Positions 8,738 through 17,756 of a stretch of 64,000 nucleotides of DNA are shown here, piece by piece. The notes under the pieces are model-generated. The model saw only the letters and a list, made by a program, of their open reading frames with translations, was not told the DNA's origin and did not search any database. The DNA lies in the NCBI RefSeq assembly GCF_000260135.1, contig NZ_JH651384.1, positions 4,200,693 through 4,264,692 of the forward strand. The letters are read 5' to 3'. Each line of letters begins with the position of its first letter. The stretch's first letter is position 1. The DNA is from Thiothrix nivea DSM 5205 (GTDB taxonomy: Bacteria; Pseudomonadota; Gammaproteobacteria; Thiotrichales; Thiotrichaceae). Both the position numbers and the translations under genes were made by a program.

Positions 8738-10044
8738 TTTGTGCCGTTATTACTATTGTCGTCGTTTGTTCCAGTATTGGCGAAACCCTCAGCGGACGCC
8801 AATTCCTCCGCCTGAAGGTTCCACAACGGGTAATACCGCGCCCAGCCGATAGCACCCAGCATGAAGAAAAACAGGGGTTGCAGCTTACCGAAATAATCCA
8901 CGGTAAAGCCAATCAAAATCAGTGACATGAACGATAATATCCAGGCTGTCACCATCCAGCGGTACTGCTCACAATGTTGGTGAGCCAGGTTCAGGGTGTT
9001 GAAAACTGCATACAAGCAGGCAAGTAACAGCAGCAACAGCGCAAACAGCCCGTGTTGCAGGATCAGCAACAGCCAGAAACTGTCGATGCTGCTGCCCATC
9101 CATTCCATCCAGTAAGGGCGCGTCCAGTCGTGGTGGGCAATGCCCAGGATCAGGTTATCGGCAATATCGTCAGCCGTGTATTGCCATTGCAGGATGCGGA
9201 AATAGCCGGTGTTGGGGTTGAAGGTCAGGTAGGATATCAGGATGCCGAAAAAACCCCGGTTGGAAAATGCTTCGATCAACAAGGCTGTCGCCAGCCCGCC
9301 AAAAAACACCGACATCCAGAACTGACGGGCATTGTGCCAAAACTTAACCAGAACCCCGGTCAGTGCCTGAAAGATCACCGCCAACAGCGGGGCAGAAGAA
9401 AGCGTCAGGATCATGGATGTGACCAGTGCGCCGACATTCGCCCATTGCCCCAGCCTGCGGTAACGCCATGCCAGCAAGATGGCAAACGGGAAAAACATCG
9501 CCATCAGCGTCCCGTACAAAATGGGGTGGGCAAACAGGCTGGTCGCCCGCATGATGCCCGCGCGGATGTAGTAATGGGTGTACAGGCGTGGATCCAGCGC
9601 CTGATGCCCGGTAATCCTTTCCGCAATATCATGCAGGACGCGGTGCTGGGCAAACGCTTCATACAAGGCAACAACAGTCAGCAAGGCCAGCACTGTAATG
9701 AAACGCTGGTTTATCCAGTAAAACCGCTGCGGGGAGTTGACGAACAGGCGCGCCAGATAAAATGCGCCAAGCGATTCAATGGCAAAAATCCCGGTCGATT
9801 CCACCGCCTTCTGCAAGCCGTGGTTGTGCCAGAAACTGGCGAACACCAACGCCGTTACCGCTATCAGCAGGATGTCCAGCAGGTCGGCGCGTTGCAATGC
9901 CTGGCGGAAATTGAACAACACATACAGCAGCGCCAAGCCTAGTACAATGCGGTAGGTTTCAATCCGCACTGACCCCAGCATGGTGTAAAACTCCACCGGG
10001 ATGAAAATCGAAATGACAAACAGGATGGCGATAATTCTTAACAT
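8734..10044 (-). CDS. O-antigen polymerase/ligase-like membrane protein (Wzy candidate)
   Basis: This 436-residue protein has about eleven to twelve hydrophobic helices and a larger loop around residues 270-310, as expected for Wzy/WaaL-type proteins. Sequence motifs are weak in this family, so the call rests on topology and on its place directly after the flippase gene. It would polymerise lipid-linked repeats on the periplasmic side. The C-terminal tail is rich in Asn, Asp, Ser and Thr and hydrophilic. Start ATG at 10044; its stop overlaps the next gene. Confidence 0.75.
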   Translation of the reverse strand: MLRIIAILFVISIFIPVEFYTMLGSVRIETYRIVLGLALLYVLFNFRQALQRADLLDILLIAVTALVFASFWHNHGLQKAVESTGIFAIESLGAFYLARLFVNSPQRFYWINQRFITVLALLTVVALYEAFAQHRVLHDIAERITGHQALDPRLYTHYYIRAGIMRATSLFAHPILYGTLMAMFFPFAILLAWRYRRLGQWANVGALVTSMILTLSSAPLLAVIFQALTGVLVKFWHNARQFWMSVFFGGLATALLIEAFSNRGFFGILISYLTFNPNTGYFRILQWQYTADDIADNLILGIAHHDWTRPYWMEWMGSSIDSFWLLLILQHGLFALLLLLLACLYAVFNTLNLAHQHCEQYRWMVTAWILSFMSLILIGFTVDYFGKLQPLFFFMLGAIGWARYYPLWNLQAEELASAEGFANTGTNDDNSNNGTK

Positions 10045-10052
10045 GGCAACTC

Positions 10053-11336
10053 CTATAATAGCTTGCCATGCCCATCCAGCAGGCGGTTTTTGAAAAACAG
10101 CACCGCCACACTGCCGGTCAGCACCAGATTGGCCAGCAGGGTAGCGCCTGCCGCGCCCTCAATCCCATAAGGCGGAATCAGCACCAGATTGGCGGTGACA
10201 TCCACCGCCAGTGCAATGCCCAGCATGATGTTCAGGTAGCGCACCTGTTCCTGGATAATGAACATGAAAGAAAATGTCAGGCTCAAGGCGCGTGCCAGTT
10301 GTGCCACCAGCAGGATGGCCAGCGTGGTTCCCGCCTGCAAATATTCCGGCTTGAACACTTCCAGCAGGGTGTCGCCCAGCAGCAATAGCAGCAGGGTTAC
10401 TGCCCCCAAGACGCCTGCCACCAACCCGGTTGCCTGCCAGAAAAACCGCACCAGTTGTTCAGGGTGATGCTTGTGGATTTTCAACAAGCGCGGGTAAATG
10501 GTCGCATCCAGCGCGCCGAGGAAAAACAGGCTGACAAACGACAAGCGCGCCGCCACCGTGAACAGCGCCACATCAGCATTTTTTAATAACAGGCCGGTTA
10601 GTAGGGTATCTGCCCACAGCATCAGGAAGGAAAAAAACGACACGGGTGCCAGCGGCAACGACTGTTGCAGCACATCTTTTATGTTGAAACGGGTTGCCGT
10701 TGCCGGGCGCAGGCTATCCCACCAGGGGCGCAACCAGTAAAAGGACGCCAGCCCCGCCAACAGCAACGAAGCGGTATACAGCAACAGGTAGTGCTGGTTT
10801 TCCCGCAACACTGCCCAGAACACCACCATCAGCAGCATATAGGTCACCGCAGGCAGCGAATTTTGTACCAGAATCGACTCGGAGGTGTGGCGGATGGCTT
10901 TCAGGAACGATGAGTTCATCATCACCAGATTGAAAAACAGGATACCGCTGGCCGCCAGCAGCAATGGCATCATGTGGATGGCATCATCAAACAGCCAGTG
11001 TTGTAACAGCGGCGTGAATACCAGCCAGCCCAGTATGAAAATACCGCTGCTGACCAGCACCATGCGGTAGGCGTCACGCAGGTATGCGCCTTGCAGGCTG
11101 GTTTCGGTTTCAGCTACCCGCGCCACATCCCGCACCAGCCACTGTTCCACGCCCAGGCGGCTGAACAGGGAAACACCTGTCACCAGGGTCATCAGCATGA
11201 ATACCATTCCTGCTTCACTGATGCTCAACGTGCGGGTCAGGGTAATGGCCACCGCAAAGTTCAACCCTACCCCGGCAAAACGGGCGATGGTCGACAGGAT
11301 TGTGGTGATTAGCAGCGAAGGGTTTTGTAGGTTCAT
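10053..11336 (-). CDS. Oligosaccharide flippase, Wzx-like (MATE/MVF superfamily)
   Basis: This 427-residue protein has about twelve to fourteen helices. The start (ILSTIARFAGVGLNFAVAITLTRTLSISEAGMVFM) and an internal GIEGAAGATLLANLV match polysaccharide biosynthesis flippases that move undecaprenyl-linked repeats across the inner membrane. ATG 11336 overlaps the TGA of the upstream gene. Together with the polymerase candidate and the Wzc-type gene it completes a Wzx/Wzy-dependent assembly set. Confidence 0.87.
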   Translation of the reverse strand: MNLQNPSLLITTILSTIARFAGVGLNFAVAITLTRTLSISEAGMVFMLMTLVTGVSLFSRLGVEQWLVRDVARVAETETSLQGAYLRDAYRMVLVSSGIFILGWLVFTPLLQHWLFDDAIHMMPLLLAASGILFFNLVMMNSSFLKAIRHTSESILVQNSLPAVTYMLLMVVFWAVLRENQHYLLLYTASLLLAGLASFYWLRPWWDSLRPATATRFNIKDVLQQSLPLAPVSFFSFLMLWADTLLTGLLLKNADVALFTVAARLSFVSLFFLGALDATIYPRLLKIHKHHPEQLVRFFWQATGLVAGVLGAVTLLLLLLGDTLLEVFKPEYLQAGTTLAILLVAQLARALSLTFSFMFIIQEQVRYLNIMLGIALAVDVTANLVLIPPYGIEGAAGATLLANLVLTGSVAVLFFKNRLLDGHGKLL

Positions 11337-11806
11337 GCACGGATGGCCTGGTCAATGAAATCCGTTAAAGCCTGTCTGCCTGTGTAGGTATCGGTGGAAG
11401 CCGGGGTAAGTTCATGCTGCTGTTCCAGCAATGCATACAACGCATCCCGAGTGGCGGCGGTATAGACGCCCGGCAACCTGCCCATCCATTCCAGCCCGTC
11501 AAGCTGGTGGTCATTGCGGTGCTCGCCCAAGGCGTGCTGGCGGTTCATGACAATGATGGGCTTGCGGTTTTCCAGCGCGGTAATGATGTTGCCCATGCCT
11601 GCATGGGAAATGATCAGGCTGGCAGCCCGCAAATGCTGGTTGAACACATTGGTGGCCATGAAACGTTCCCAACGCAACTGTTGCGGCAGGTAAGCGCCAT
11701 CGGCAATCTGGGCAATGCCTGCGGCCTGATGTTGTGCAGCCCATTCATCCACGTAACGGATCAGGCGGTCAAACGGGAACTGGGTGCCGACAGCGACGAA
11801 AATCAC
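11333..11806 (-). CDS. Alg13/PssE-like glycosyltransferase catalytic subunit
   Basis: The protein has 157 residues starting with GTG 11806, which overlaps the upstream TGA (GTGA); this also places the family start VIFVAVGTQFPFDRLI at residue 1. SHAGMGNIITALENRKPIIVMNR is the UDP-sugar binding block of GT28 C-terminal domains. In bacteria (PssE, EpsF, CpsIaG types) such subunits pair with an Alg14-like partner, here the gene just upstream. It probably adds one sugar to the growing lipid-linked oligosaccharide. Confidence 0.88.
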   Translation of the reverse strand: MIFVAVGTQFPFDRLIRYVDEWAAQHQAAGIAQIADGAYLPQQLRWERFMATNVFNQHLRAASLIISHAGMGNIITALENRKPIIVMNRQHALGEHRNDHQLDGLEWMGRLPGVYTAATRDALYALLEQQHELTPASTDTYTGRQALTDFIDQAIRA

Positions 11807-12303
11807 AGCACGGCTCCCTTGTAGAGGATGCTGTGCCCATCGCTCAGATGCTCCCATTGGGTCAGGAATACATCCGCGCGTTTCTGCGCCAAACGGCCAG
11901 CCTTGGAGAGTTGTTTGACGTTGGCGATGCTGTCCACCCAGATAGTGCGGATGCCCAGAAAGCTACCCAGCCAGATGGCGATCGCACCCGGCGCTGCGCC
12001 AGTGGAAAGAATGGCTTTGGGGCGCTCTTTCAGCAGGATATACAGTATTTGCAAGCTGCAAGGAATCAGCCGCCATTTGTCGTCGGCGCTGACATCAGTG
12101 ACGGAATAGACCTTCTGTTCCCCTAAGGCTTTCGATGCGCCAAACAGGGCGGCGGGCATGGCGTAAACAATGGCATAACGGTCTTCCAGACCCTTGCACA
12201 GGCGGGTCAATTGAATCCAGTGCCCGCCGGGTGAGGAAATGGCCAGCAATTTGGGCGTTTGCCCCTCCCCTGATAAGGGGAGGCCGGAAGGGGTTTCTTT
12301 CAA
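11803..12303 (-). CDS. Alg14/PssD-like glycosyltransferase anchoring subunit
   Basis: The partner of the Alg13-like gene: Alg14-type proteins bind the membrane acceptor and recruit the catalytic subunit. The family start is visible at LLAISSPGGHWIQLTRLC, with STGAAPGAIAIWLG and WVDSIANVKQLSKAGRLA further on. The start is uncertain. The frame opens at TTG 12303 (overlapping the TGA of the methyltransferase), giving 166 residues. The first 17 are encoded by a GC-rich palindrome (12264-12283) and look foreign to the family. A second TTG at 12249 would give 148 residues, the usual length. Confidence 0.82.
   Translation of the reverse strand: MKETPSGLPLSGEGQTPKLLAISSPGGHWIQLTRLCKGLEDRYAIVYAMPAALFGASKALGEQKVYSVTDVSADDKWRLIPCSLQILYILLKERPKAILSTGAAPGAIAIWLGSFLGIRTIWVDSIANVKQLSKAGRLAQKRADVFLTQWEHLSDGHSILYKGAVL
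12264..12283. repeat. REP-like palindrome within the Alg14-like gene start
   Basis: Perfect 8-base inverted repeat CCTCCCCT/AGGGGAGG with a GATA loop. Its base composition and form resemble short interspersed palindromes normally found between genes. Here it lies in the frame of the first codons of the Alg14-like gene, or in its leader if the downstream TTG is the true start. Confidence 0.6.
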
Positions 12304-13256
12304 GCTGGTTTCCTCAAATAAAACGCGGCCTGATCCCCCTGGTTGATGGCATTCAGTTCCTGTGCGCGTTTTTCAAACTGGCGTATTTCCTTGCTGGTAA
12401 ACAATGCGTTTTGCGGCGATTCCGCCCAGGAGCGCGGGTCACGCAGCGGAATGCCCTGTTCGTACTGCTTGCTGCCCCAGAATTGCAGGGCGTTGGAGTC
12501 GTACACCACTGTTTCGGTCAGGAAGCCGCATTGTTCCGCCAACACTTCCATGCTTTTGACGGAATGCAGATACAGGTGGCGTGGCGCATCCAGTTGCACC
12601 CAGTTGACGCCGTATTCCTGCCAGACGTAGGAGGAAACCGTTGGTATCCGCACCAGCGCCATACCCCCGGGTTTGAGGATGTTGAATGCCTGTTGCAGGT
12701 GAAGCCGCTGTTTGGGCAGGTGCTCAAACGAATGATGGAACATCACCAGATCCCATTGCCCCTGCTCGCTGAAAATGTCGCGCTTTTCGATCCGCAAGCC
12801 ATTGGGGTAGGCAATGTCCGCACGGTTGAATGGGTCAATGCCCAACAAGTTGCGGAAACCGGTTTCACGCAGGGAGTGCAGCAAATGGCCAGCACCACAG
12901 CCCACATCCAGGATGCGGTCATCCCACGACAGCTTGGCGGGGCGCAGGGAAGCCAGCTTGGCGTGGGGCGACAGCAGGTGCATGATGCGCCCGAGTGGGT
13001 TCCTGCCGGTCACTTCGTAACGGTCACGCATCCTGATCAGGGCTTGCTGCAACGGGTTGCCCGTTTTGCCAGGGTCGTGGTAGGAGTAATAGTTTTCCGG
13101 GTAATAATCAGCCAGATTATCGGGGGTGTGCTCGATTTGCAGGCATTCACAATCCGTGCACTGGAAATAGCGGTGTTCATCCCGCAAGCCCAGCATCATT
13201 TCCTTGGCCACATAACTGCGGTGTTCGCCTTCGCTGCCACAGATACGGCATTGCAT
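12300..13256 (-). CDS. SAM-dependent methyltransferase with N-terminal zinc-ribbon-like motif
   Basis: This 318-residue protein opens with paired cysteines (CRICGS at 3-8 and CTDCECLQI near 33), a pattern seen in sugar or polyketide methyltransferases of the Methyltransf_23 group. The SAM-binding loop is ILDVGCGAGHLLHSLRETGF, followed by FHHSFEHLPKQRLHLQQAFNILKPGGMALVRIPTVSS. It probably methylates a sugar of the repeat unit or a nucleotide sugar. ATG 13256 overlaps the TGA of rfbB by one base. Confidence 0.87.
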   Translation of the reverse strand: MQCRICGSEGEHRSYVAKEMMLGLRDEHRYFQCTDCECLQIEHTPDNLADYYPENYYSYHDPGKTGNPLQQALIRMRDRYEVTGRNPLGRIMHLLSPHAKLASLRPAKLSWDDRILDVGCGAGHLLHSLRETGFRNLLGIDPFNRADIAYPNGLRIEKRDIFSEQGQWDLVMFHHSFEHLPKQRLHLQQAFNILKPGGMALVRIPTVSSYVWQEYGVNWVQLDAPRHLYLHSVKSMEVLAEQCGFLTETVVYDSNALQFWGSKQYEQGIPLRDPRSWAESPQNALFTSKEIRQFEKRAQELNAINQGDQAAFYLRKPA

Positions 13257-14323
13257 CAGGCATTGCCTCCGTGGGAGCCGAACAGTTTGATGTCCCCTTG
13301 CCAGAAATCCGGATGTGACAAGTACCAGTCGAGCGTTTTCGCCAGACCCGATTGGAAGGTTTCAGCAGGCTCATAACCCAGTTCGCGGCAAATCTTGCTG
13401 TTATCGATGGCATAACGGCGGTCATGGCCGGGGCGGTCTTTCACATAGGTGATGTGTTGGTTGTGTGGAACATGCGGCGAGTCGGGAAAGCGTGCATCCA
13501 GCAGGGCACACAGTTCATGGATCAGGCTGAGGTTGGCCTGCTCATTATTGCCGCCGATGTTGTAGGTTTCGCCGATACACCCGGTGCGGATGATCAGGTC
13601 GATGCCCCGGTTGTGGTCGTCCACGTACAACCAGTCGCGCACCTGTTGCCCGTCACCGTAAATCGGCACTGCCTTGCCTTGCAGCAGGTTGGAAATGGCC
13701 AGCGGGATCAGCTTTTCCGGGTACTGGTACGGCCCGTAGTTGTTGGAACAGTTGCTGGTGCTGGTCTGCAAACCGTAGGTATGCTGGTAGGCACGCACAA
13801 TGTGGTCGGAAGAAGCCTTGCTGGCCGCATACGGCGAATTCGGCGCATACGGCGTGGTTTCGGTAAACGCCGGGTCAGTGGGCGACAGCGTACCGTACAC
13901 CTCGTCGGTGGAAACGTGGTGGAAGCGGTGGGCGAACCCCGGCTGTTCTTCCAGCCACACCTTTTTCGCGGCCTTCAGCAGGCTATGTGTGCCGTCGATG
14001 TTGGTGCGCAGGAACGCATCCGGCCCGTAAATCGAGCGGTCAACGTGCGATTCGGCGGCAAAGTGCACGATGGTGTCGATGGTTTCTTCGCGCAGCAGGG
14101 TTTCCACCAGCGGCTGGTCAAGGATGTCGCCGTGCACGAAGCGGAAACTGGCCTGGCCTTCCAGCGGTTGCAGGTTTGCGTAACGGCCTGCGTAGGTCAG
14201 CGCATCCAGCACCACGATCTTGGTGTCGGGGTAGGTTGCCAGCCAGTAATGGACGAAATTGGTGCCGATGAAGCCAGCGCCTCCGGTTACCAGCAGCTTT
14301 TCAGGTGTATGTGTCGTTGTCAT
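13256..14323 (-). CDS. rfbB: dTDP-glucose 4,6-dehydratase
   Basis: Second step of dTDP-L-rhamnose synthesis: converts dTDP-glucose to dTDP-4-keto-6-deoxyglucose using bound NAD+. The 355-residue protein has the Rossmann GGAGFIGTNF, the HFAAESHVDRSI block, the STDEVYG segment with the catalytic Asp-Glu, and YAASKASSDHIVRAY with the Tyr-x-x-x-Lys pair. ATG 14323 overlaps the TGA of rfbD (ATGA); the longer frame to 14380 is not used. It is the last of four linked rhamnose genes ordered rfbA-C-D-B. Confidence 0.97.
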   Translation of the reverse strand: MTTTHTPEKLLVTGGAGFIGTNFVHYWLATYPDTKIVVLDALTYAGRYANLQPLEGQASFRFVHGDILDQPLVETLLREETIDTIVHFAAESHVDRSIYGPDAFLRTNIDGTHSLLKAAKKVWLEEQPGFAHRFHHVSTDEVYGTLSPTDPAFTETTPYAPNSPYAASKASSDHIVRAYQHTYGLQTSTSNCSNNYGPYQYPEKLIPLAISNLLQGKAVPIYGDGQQVRDWLYVDDHNRGIDLIIRTGCIGETYNIGGNNEQANLSLIHELCALLDARFPDSPHVPHNQHITYVKDRPGHDRRYAIDNSKICRELGYEPAETFQSGLAKTLDWYLSHPDFWQGDIKLFGSHGGNA

Positions 14324-15195
14324 GTCGTCGGTGTGTGTTGTTTCAGTTCGGCAAGCATCAATCTCAGGTTGGCGCGCCAATGGGGCAGAGTGTAGCCCAG
14401 AATGCTTTCGGTGGAACGTTTGTCCAGCACGCTGTAGGCAGGGCGACGTGCAGGGGTCGGGTATTCAGCCGTCAGCAATGGCTTGACCGGCACGGTTTTG
14501 CTGAGCAAGCCGAGGTTGACAGCCTCTTCCTGGATAGCGACGGCGAAATCGTACCAGCTTGCCACGCCCTGGTCAGAGCAATGGAAGATGCCCTGCGGTT
14601 GTTGCGCGATGAATGCCCAAATGGTGTCGGCCAGCGTATGGGCCCAGGTGGGGGAACCGGCCTGTTCCACCACCACGCCAAGCGCGTCACGTTCCGCCGC
14701 CAGCCGCAGCATGGTCTTGACGAAATTGCCCCGGTAGCGGGAATACAGCCAGGAGGTGCGGATGATGGCGGCAGCGGGGCATTGCGTCTGCACAGCCCGC
14801 TCCCCGGCCAGTTTGCTGGCGCCATACACGCCTTGCGGGCTGGTCACGGCGTCAGGGGCGTAAGGGGTGGATTGTAGGCCATCGAACACGAAATCCGTCG
14901 AGACATGTACTAAGTAAATGTTGTGCTGGCTGGCCAGTTGCGCCAGGGTTTCCGCTGCCTTGTGGTTGATGGCGTAGGCGTTTTCCACGTCACTTTCCGC
15001 TTTGTCCACGGCGGTATAGGCGGCGGCGTTGATAATGGCGTCCGGCTGGTATTCTGCCAGTATGGTGGCGACCTGTGCCGGGTTGGTGATGTCCAGCGTG
15101 TCGCGGCCTGCGGCTATCAGGGTAATGTCAGCGGGGCAGGTGGCTTGCAGTTCCAGCCCGAGTTGGCCGTTTGCGCCTGTCAGCAGTACTTTCAT
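14320..15195 (-). CDS. rfbD: dTDP-4-dehydrorhamnose reductase
   Basis: Final step of dTDP-L-rhamnose synthesis, an NAD(P)H-dependent reduction. The 291 residues start [42 protein letters not shown] and YGASKLAGE (Tyr-x-x-x-Lys) are diagnostic. ATG 15195 overlaps the rfbC stop by four bases, which settles the start against the longer frame from 15219. Confidence 0.97.
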   Translation of the reverse strand: MKVLLTGANGQLGLELQATCPADITLIAAGRDTLDITNPAQVATILAEYQPDAIINAAAYTAVDKAESDVENAYAINHKAAETLAQLASQHNIYLVHVSTDFVFDGLQSTPYAPDAVTSPQGVYGASKLAGERAVQTQCPAAAIIRTSWLYSRYRGNFVKTMLRLAAERDALGVVVEQAGSPTWAHTLADTIWAFIAQQPQGIFHCSDQGVASWYDFAVAIQEEAVNLGLLSKTVPVKPLLTAEYPTPARRPAYSVLDKRSTESILGYTLPHWRANLRLMLAELKQHTPTT

Positions 15196-15740
15196 GCGAA
15201 CACCTCGGCGTCTGGCCATAACTTGCCTTCTGCATCCTTGGCGGATACTTGTGGTGCCTGGCCACCAACCAGCGGCCAGTTGATGGCGAGCGTGGGGTCA
15301 TCCCAGCGCAGGCAGCGTTCATGCTGGGGCGCGTACAAATCGGTGCATTTGTAGAGGAAATCGGCTGATTCGCTCATCACGTAGAAGCCGTGCGCGAAAC
15401 CGGGCGGAACCCATAACATACGGTGGTTTGCGTCTGACAATTCCGCACCGACCCACTGGCCGAAGGCGGGGGAGGATTGCCGCAAGTCCACCGCCACGTC
15501 AAACACCTGGCCGTGGGTGACGCGCACCAGTTTGCCCTGCGGGTGCTGGATCTGGTAGTGCAGGCCACGCAGGATGCCCTGGCGCGAACGGCTGTGGTTG
15601 TCCTGGACAAAATGCAAATCCAGCCCGGCTTCGGCAAAGCTGTTGGCATTCCAGGTTTCCATGAAAAAGCCGCGCGCGTCGCCATAAATTTGCGGTTCGA
15701 TAATCATCACTTCGGGGATGCTGGTGGGGATAATCTTCAT
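15192..15740 (-). CDS. rfbC: dTDP-4-dehydrorhamnose 3,5-epimerase
   Basis: Third step of dTDP-L-rhamnose synthesis, a cupin-fold epimerase. The 182-residue protein shows [27 protein letters not shown] (catalytic His region), [18 protein letters not shown] and [15 protein letters not shown], all standard RmlC motifs and of normal length. Start and stop overlap rfbA and rfbD by four bases. Confidence 0.97.
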   Translation of the reverse strand: MKIIPTSIPEVMIIEPQIYGDARGFFMETWNANSFAEAGLDLHFVQDNHSRSRQGILRGLHYQIQHPQGKLVRVTHGQVFDVAVDLRQSSPAFGQWVGAELSDANHRMLWVPPGFAHGFYVMSESADFLYKCTDLYAPQHERCLRWDDPTLAINWPLVGGQAPQVSAKDAEGKLWPDAEVFA

Positions 15741-16621
15741 TTCAGCAATTCCGTCAGGTACAAGCCGTAACCGCTTTTTTTCAAAGGATCCGCCAGCCGC
15801 AGGAGTTGTTCGCCATCAATGTAGCCCATGCGCCAGGCAACCTCTTCCGGGCAGGCAATTTTCAGCCCCTGGCGTTCCTCAATGACGCGGATGTAATTGG
15901 AGGCGTCCAGCAGCGAGGTATGCGTGCCGGTGTCCAACCAGGCGGTTCCGCGCTTGAGCATTTCCACCTGCAACTGGCCGCGTTCCAGGTACATCTGGTT
16001 AACGGTGGTGATTTCCAGTTCGCCACGCGGGGAAGGGCGCACTGCGCGGGCGACATCCACCACCTGATTATCGTAGAAATACAAACCGGTAACGGCGTAA
16101 GGTGAACGGGGTTTGGCAGGTTTTTCCTCAATGCTGAGCGCCTTGCCAGCATGGTCAAATTCCACCACCCCGTAGCGTTCCGGGTCGCGCACGTAGTAGG
16201 AGAACACCGTTGCGCCGTTTGCCTGCTGGCTGGCGGCCTGTAGGCGGATGGACAAACCCTCGCCGTAGTAAATGTTGTCGCCCAAAATCAGGGTGGCAGG
16301 TGAATTGCCAAGGAAGTCCGCCCCGATCAGGAATGCCTGCGCCAGCCCCTCGGGTTTGGGTTGCACGGCGTACTGTATGTTCAGCCCCCATTGGGAACCA
16401 TCTGCCAGCAGATGCCGGAACTGGGCGGAATCTTCCGGCGTGGTGATGATCAGGATGTCGCGGATACCCGCCAGCATCAGCACGGTCAGCGGGTAATAGA
16501 TCATCGGCTTGTCATACACCGGCATCAGTTGCTTGCTCACCGCCTGCGTCAGCGGGTACAGGCGCGTACCGCTGCCACCGGCGAGGATGATGCCCTTGCG
16601 GTTCAGTTTATTATCTTGCAT
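15737..16621 (-). CDS. rfbA: Glucose-1-phosphate thymidylyltransferase
   Basis: First step of dTDP-L-rhamnose synthesis: joins dTTP and glucose-1-phosphate. The 294 residues from ATG 16621 contain [16 protein letters not shown], the nucleotidyl-transfer loop, then [16 protein letters not shown] and LGDNIYYG, and a C-terminal [11 protein letters not shown] block as in RmlA. A TTG at 16663 would add 14 residues but is weaker. It is the first gene of the minus-strand cluster, so the promoter should lie in 16622-16752, shared divergently with the hydrolase gene; I cannot point to one box pair with confidence. Confidence 0.97.
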   Translation of the reverse strand: MQDNKLNRKGIILAGGSGTRLYPLTQAVSKQLMPVYDKPMIYYPLTVLMLAGIRDILIITTPEDSAQFRHLLADGSQWGLNIQYAVQPKPEGLAQAFLIGADFLGNSPATLILGDNIYYGEGLSIRLQAASQQANGATVFSYYVRDPERYGVVEFDHAGKALSIEEKPAKPRSPYAVTGLYFYDNQVVDVARAVRPSPRGELEITTVNQMYLERGQLQVEMLKRGTAWLDTGTHTSLLDASNYIRVIEERQGLKIACPEEVAWRMGYIDGEQLLRLADPLKKSGYGLYLTELLK

Positions 16622-16752
16622 GAATGATGTGCTTATCAGTATGTTTTCCGGTGAAGTTGCCAATTGTAGACAAACCCACGGAAATTTCAGCTAATTCTGG
16701 TAATCGGATACACTCGGCATCATAGCAAAAACCGCACGTAAGGAGAGAGAGG

Positions 16753-17724
16753 ATGAAAAAAACGCTAGTATCACTATCCGTTGGTGTATTTTGGGGTAGC
16801 ATGGTTTCCAGTGCCTGGGGAGAAGATAAAAAAGTGCATCAGGATTTGCTTGACACATACAAGCCCGAGCAGGTTTCTGAACATGTCTATGTTATCCACG
16901 GCCCCATGGGCTACCCGGATAAGCAAAACCAGGGTTTCATGAACAACCCCGGTTTTATCGTGACAGACAAGGAGGTTGTGGTCATCGACCCCGGTTCCAG
17001 CAGTGCCATTGGGCGGGCAGTGCTGGCGCATATCCGCAAAATTTCTGACAAACCAATCAACAAGGTTTTGACTACCCATGTCCATGGTGACCATTGGTTG
17101 GGCAATCAGGCATTTCAGGAAGAGAACCCTGAGGTCAAATTCTACGCGCACCCGGCCATGATTGAAGAGGCAAAAAATGGTGCAGCAGAGGAATGGATAG
17201 GCACCATGAACAGCATGACTGATAATGCCACCGAGGGTACGGAAGCCATCATTCCGACCGAAGCCCTGGCCGATGGCCAGACGTTTGAACTGGATGGGCT
17301 GACCCTCAAGGCGCATGTTATCGACGGCAAAGCCCATACAGATACCGATGTCATGTTTGAAGTGCCGGAAGAAAAGGTACTGTTCACCGGCGACACCATT
17401 AACAACAAGCGCATTGTGCGCATGGATGACGGCAGCTTCGCCGGTGGTGTCAAAGCAGCCGAATATGCTTTGGGTCTGGATGTCGACAAGATTGTCCCTG
17501 GGCATGGCCATACGGGTAGCAGGAACGTCCTGACCTATTACCGTGATTATTTGGGCAAGGTTTACAACTCGGTCAAGGCCATGCGCGAAGACATGGAAGC
17601 ACACGAGATGAAGCCCAAAATCGAGGCGCAACTGGCCGATTACAAGGACTGGGCTGGCTACAACGAAGAGCTGGGCAAGCATATCAGCCTGTCGGTGCTG
17701 GAAGCTGAGCAGGAGGATTTCTAG
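16753..17724 (+). CDS. Exported metallo-beta-lactamase-fold hydrolase
   Basis: This 323-residue protein has a Sec signal peptide ending near residue 23 (SSAWG). Metal ligands are clear: THVHGDH (H109, H111, D113, H114), a later GKAHTDTD histidine, FTGDT and PGHGHTG. The overall form resembles periplasmic MBL hydrolases of the SoxH or quinoprotein-relay type, but the substrate cannot be read from the sequence. The ribosome site AAGGAGAGAGAGG stands just before ATG 16753. It runs opposite to the polysaccharide operon and converges with the HTH gene ending at 17757. Confidence 0.88.
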   Translation: MKKTLVSLSVGVFWGSMVSSAWGEDKKVHQDLLDTYKPEQVSEHVYVIHGPMGYPDKQNQGFMNNPGFIVTDKEVVVIDPGSSSAIGRAVLAHIRKISDKPINKVLTTHVHGDHWLGNQAFQEENPEVKFYAHPAMIEEAKNGAAEEWIGTMNSMTDNATEGTEAIIPTEALADGQTFELDGLTLKAHVIDGKAHTDTDVMFEVPEEKVLFTGDTINNKRIVRMDDGSFAGGVKAAEYALGLDVDKIVPGHGHTGSRNVLTYYRDYLGKVYNSVKAMREDMEAHEMKPKIEAQLADYKDWAGYNEELGKHISLSVLEAEQEDF

Positions 17725-17756
17725 CCCGATACGGCTACGGAAGGTGACGGGAGCTG

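Noticed and set aside
12135-13376. 413-codon plus-strand frame over the methyltransferase gene
   Set aside because: Shadow of a certain methyltransferase and Alg14-like gene; spans three gene junctions of the opposite strand.
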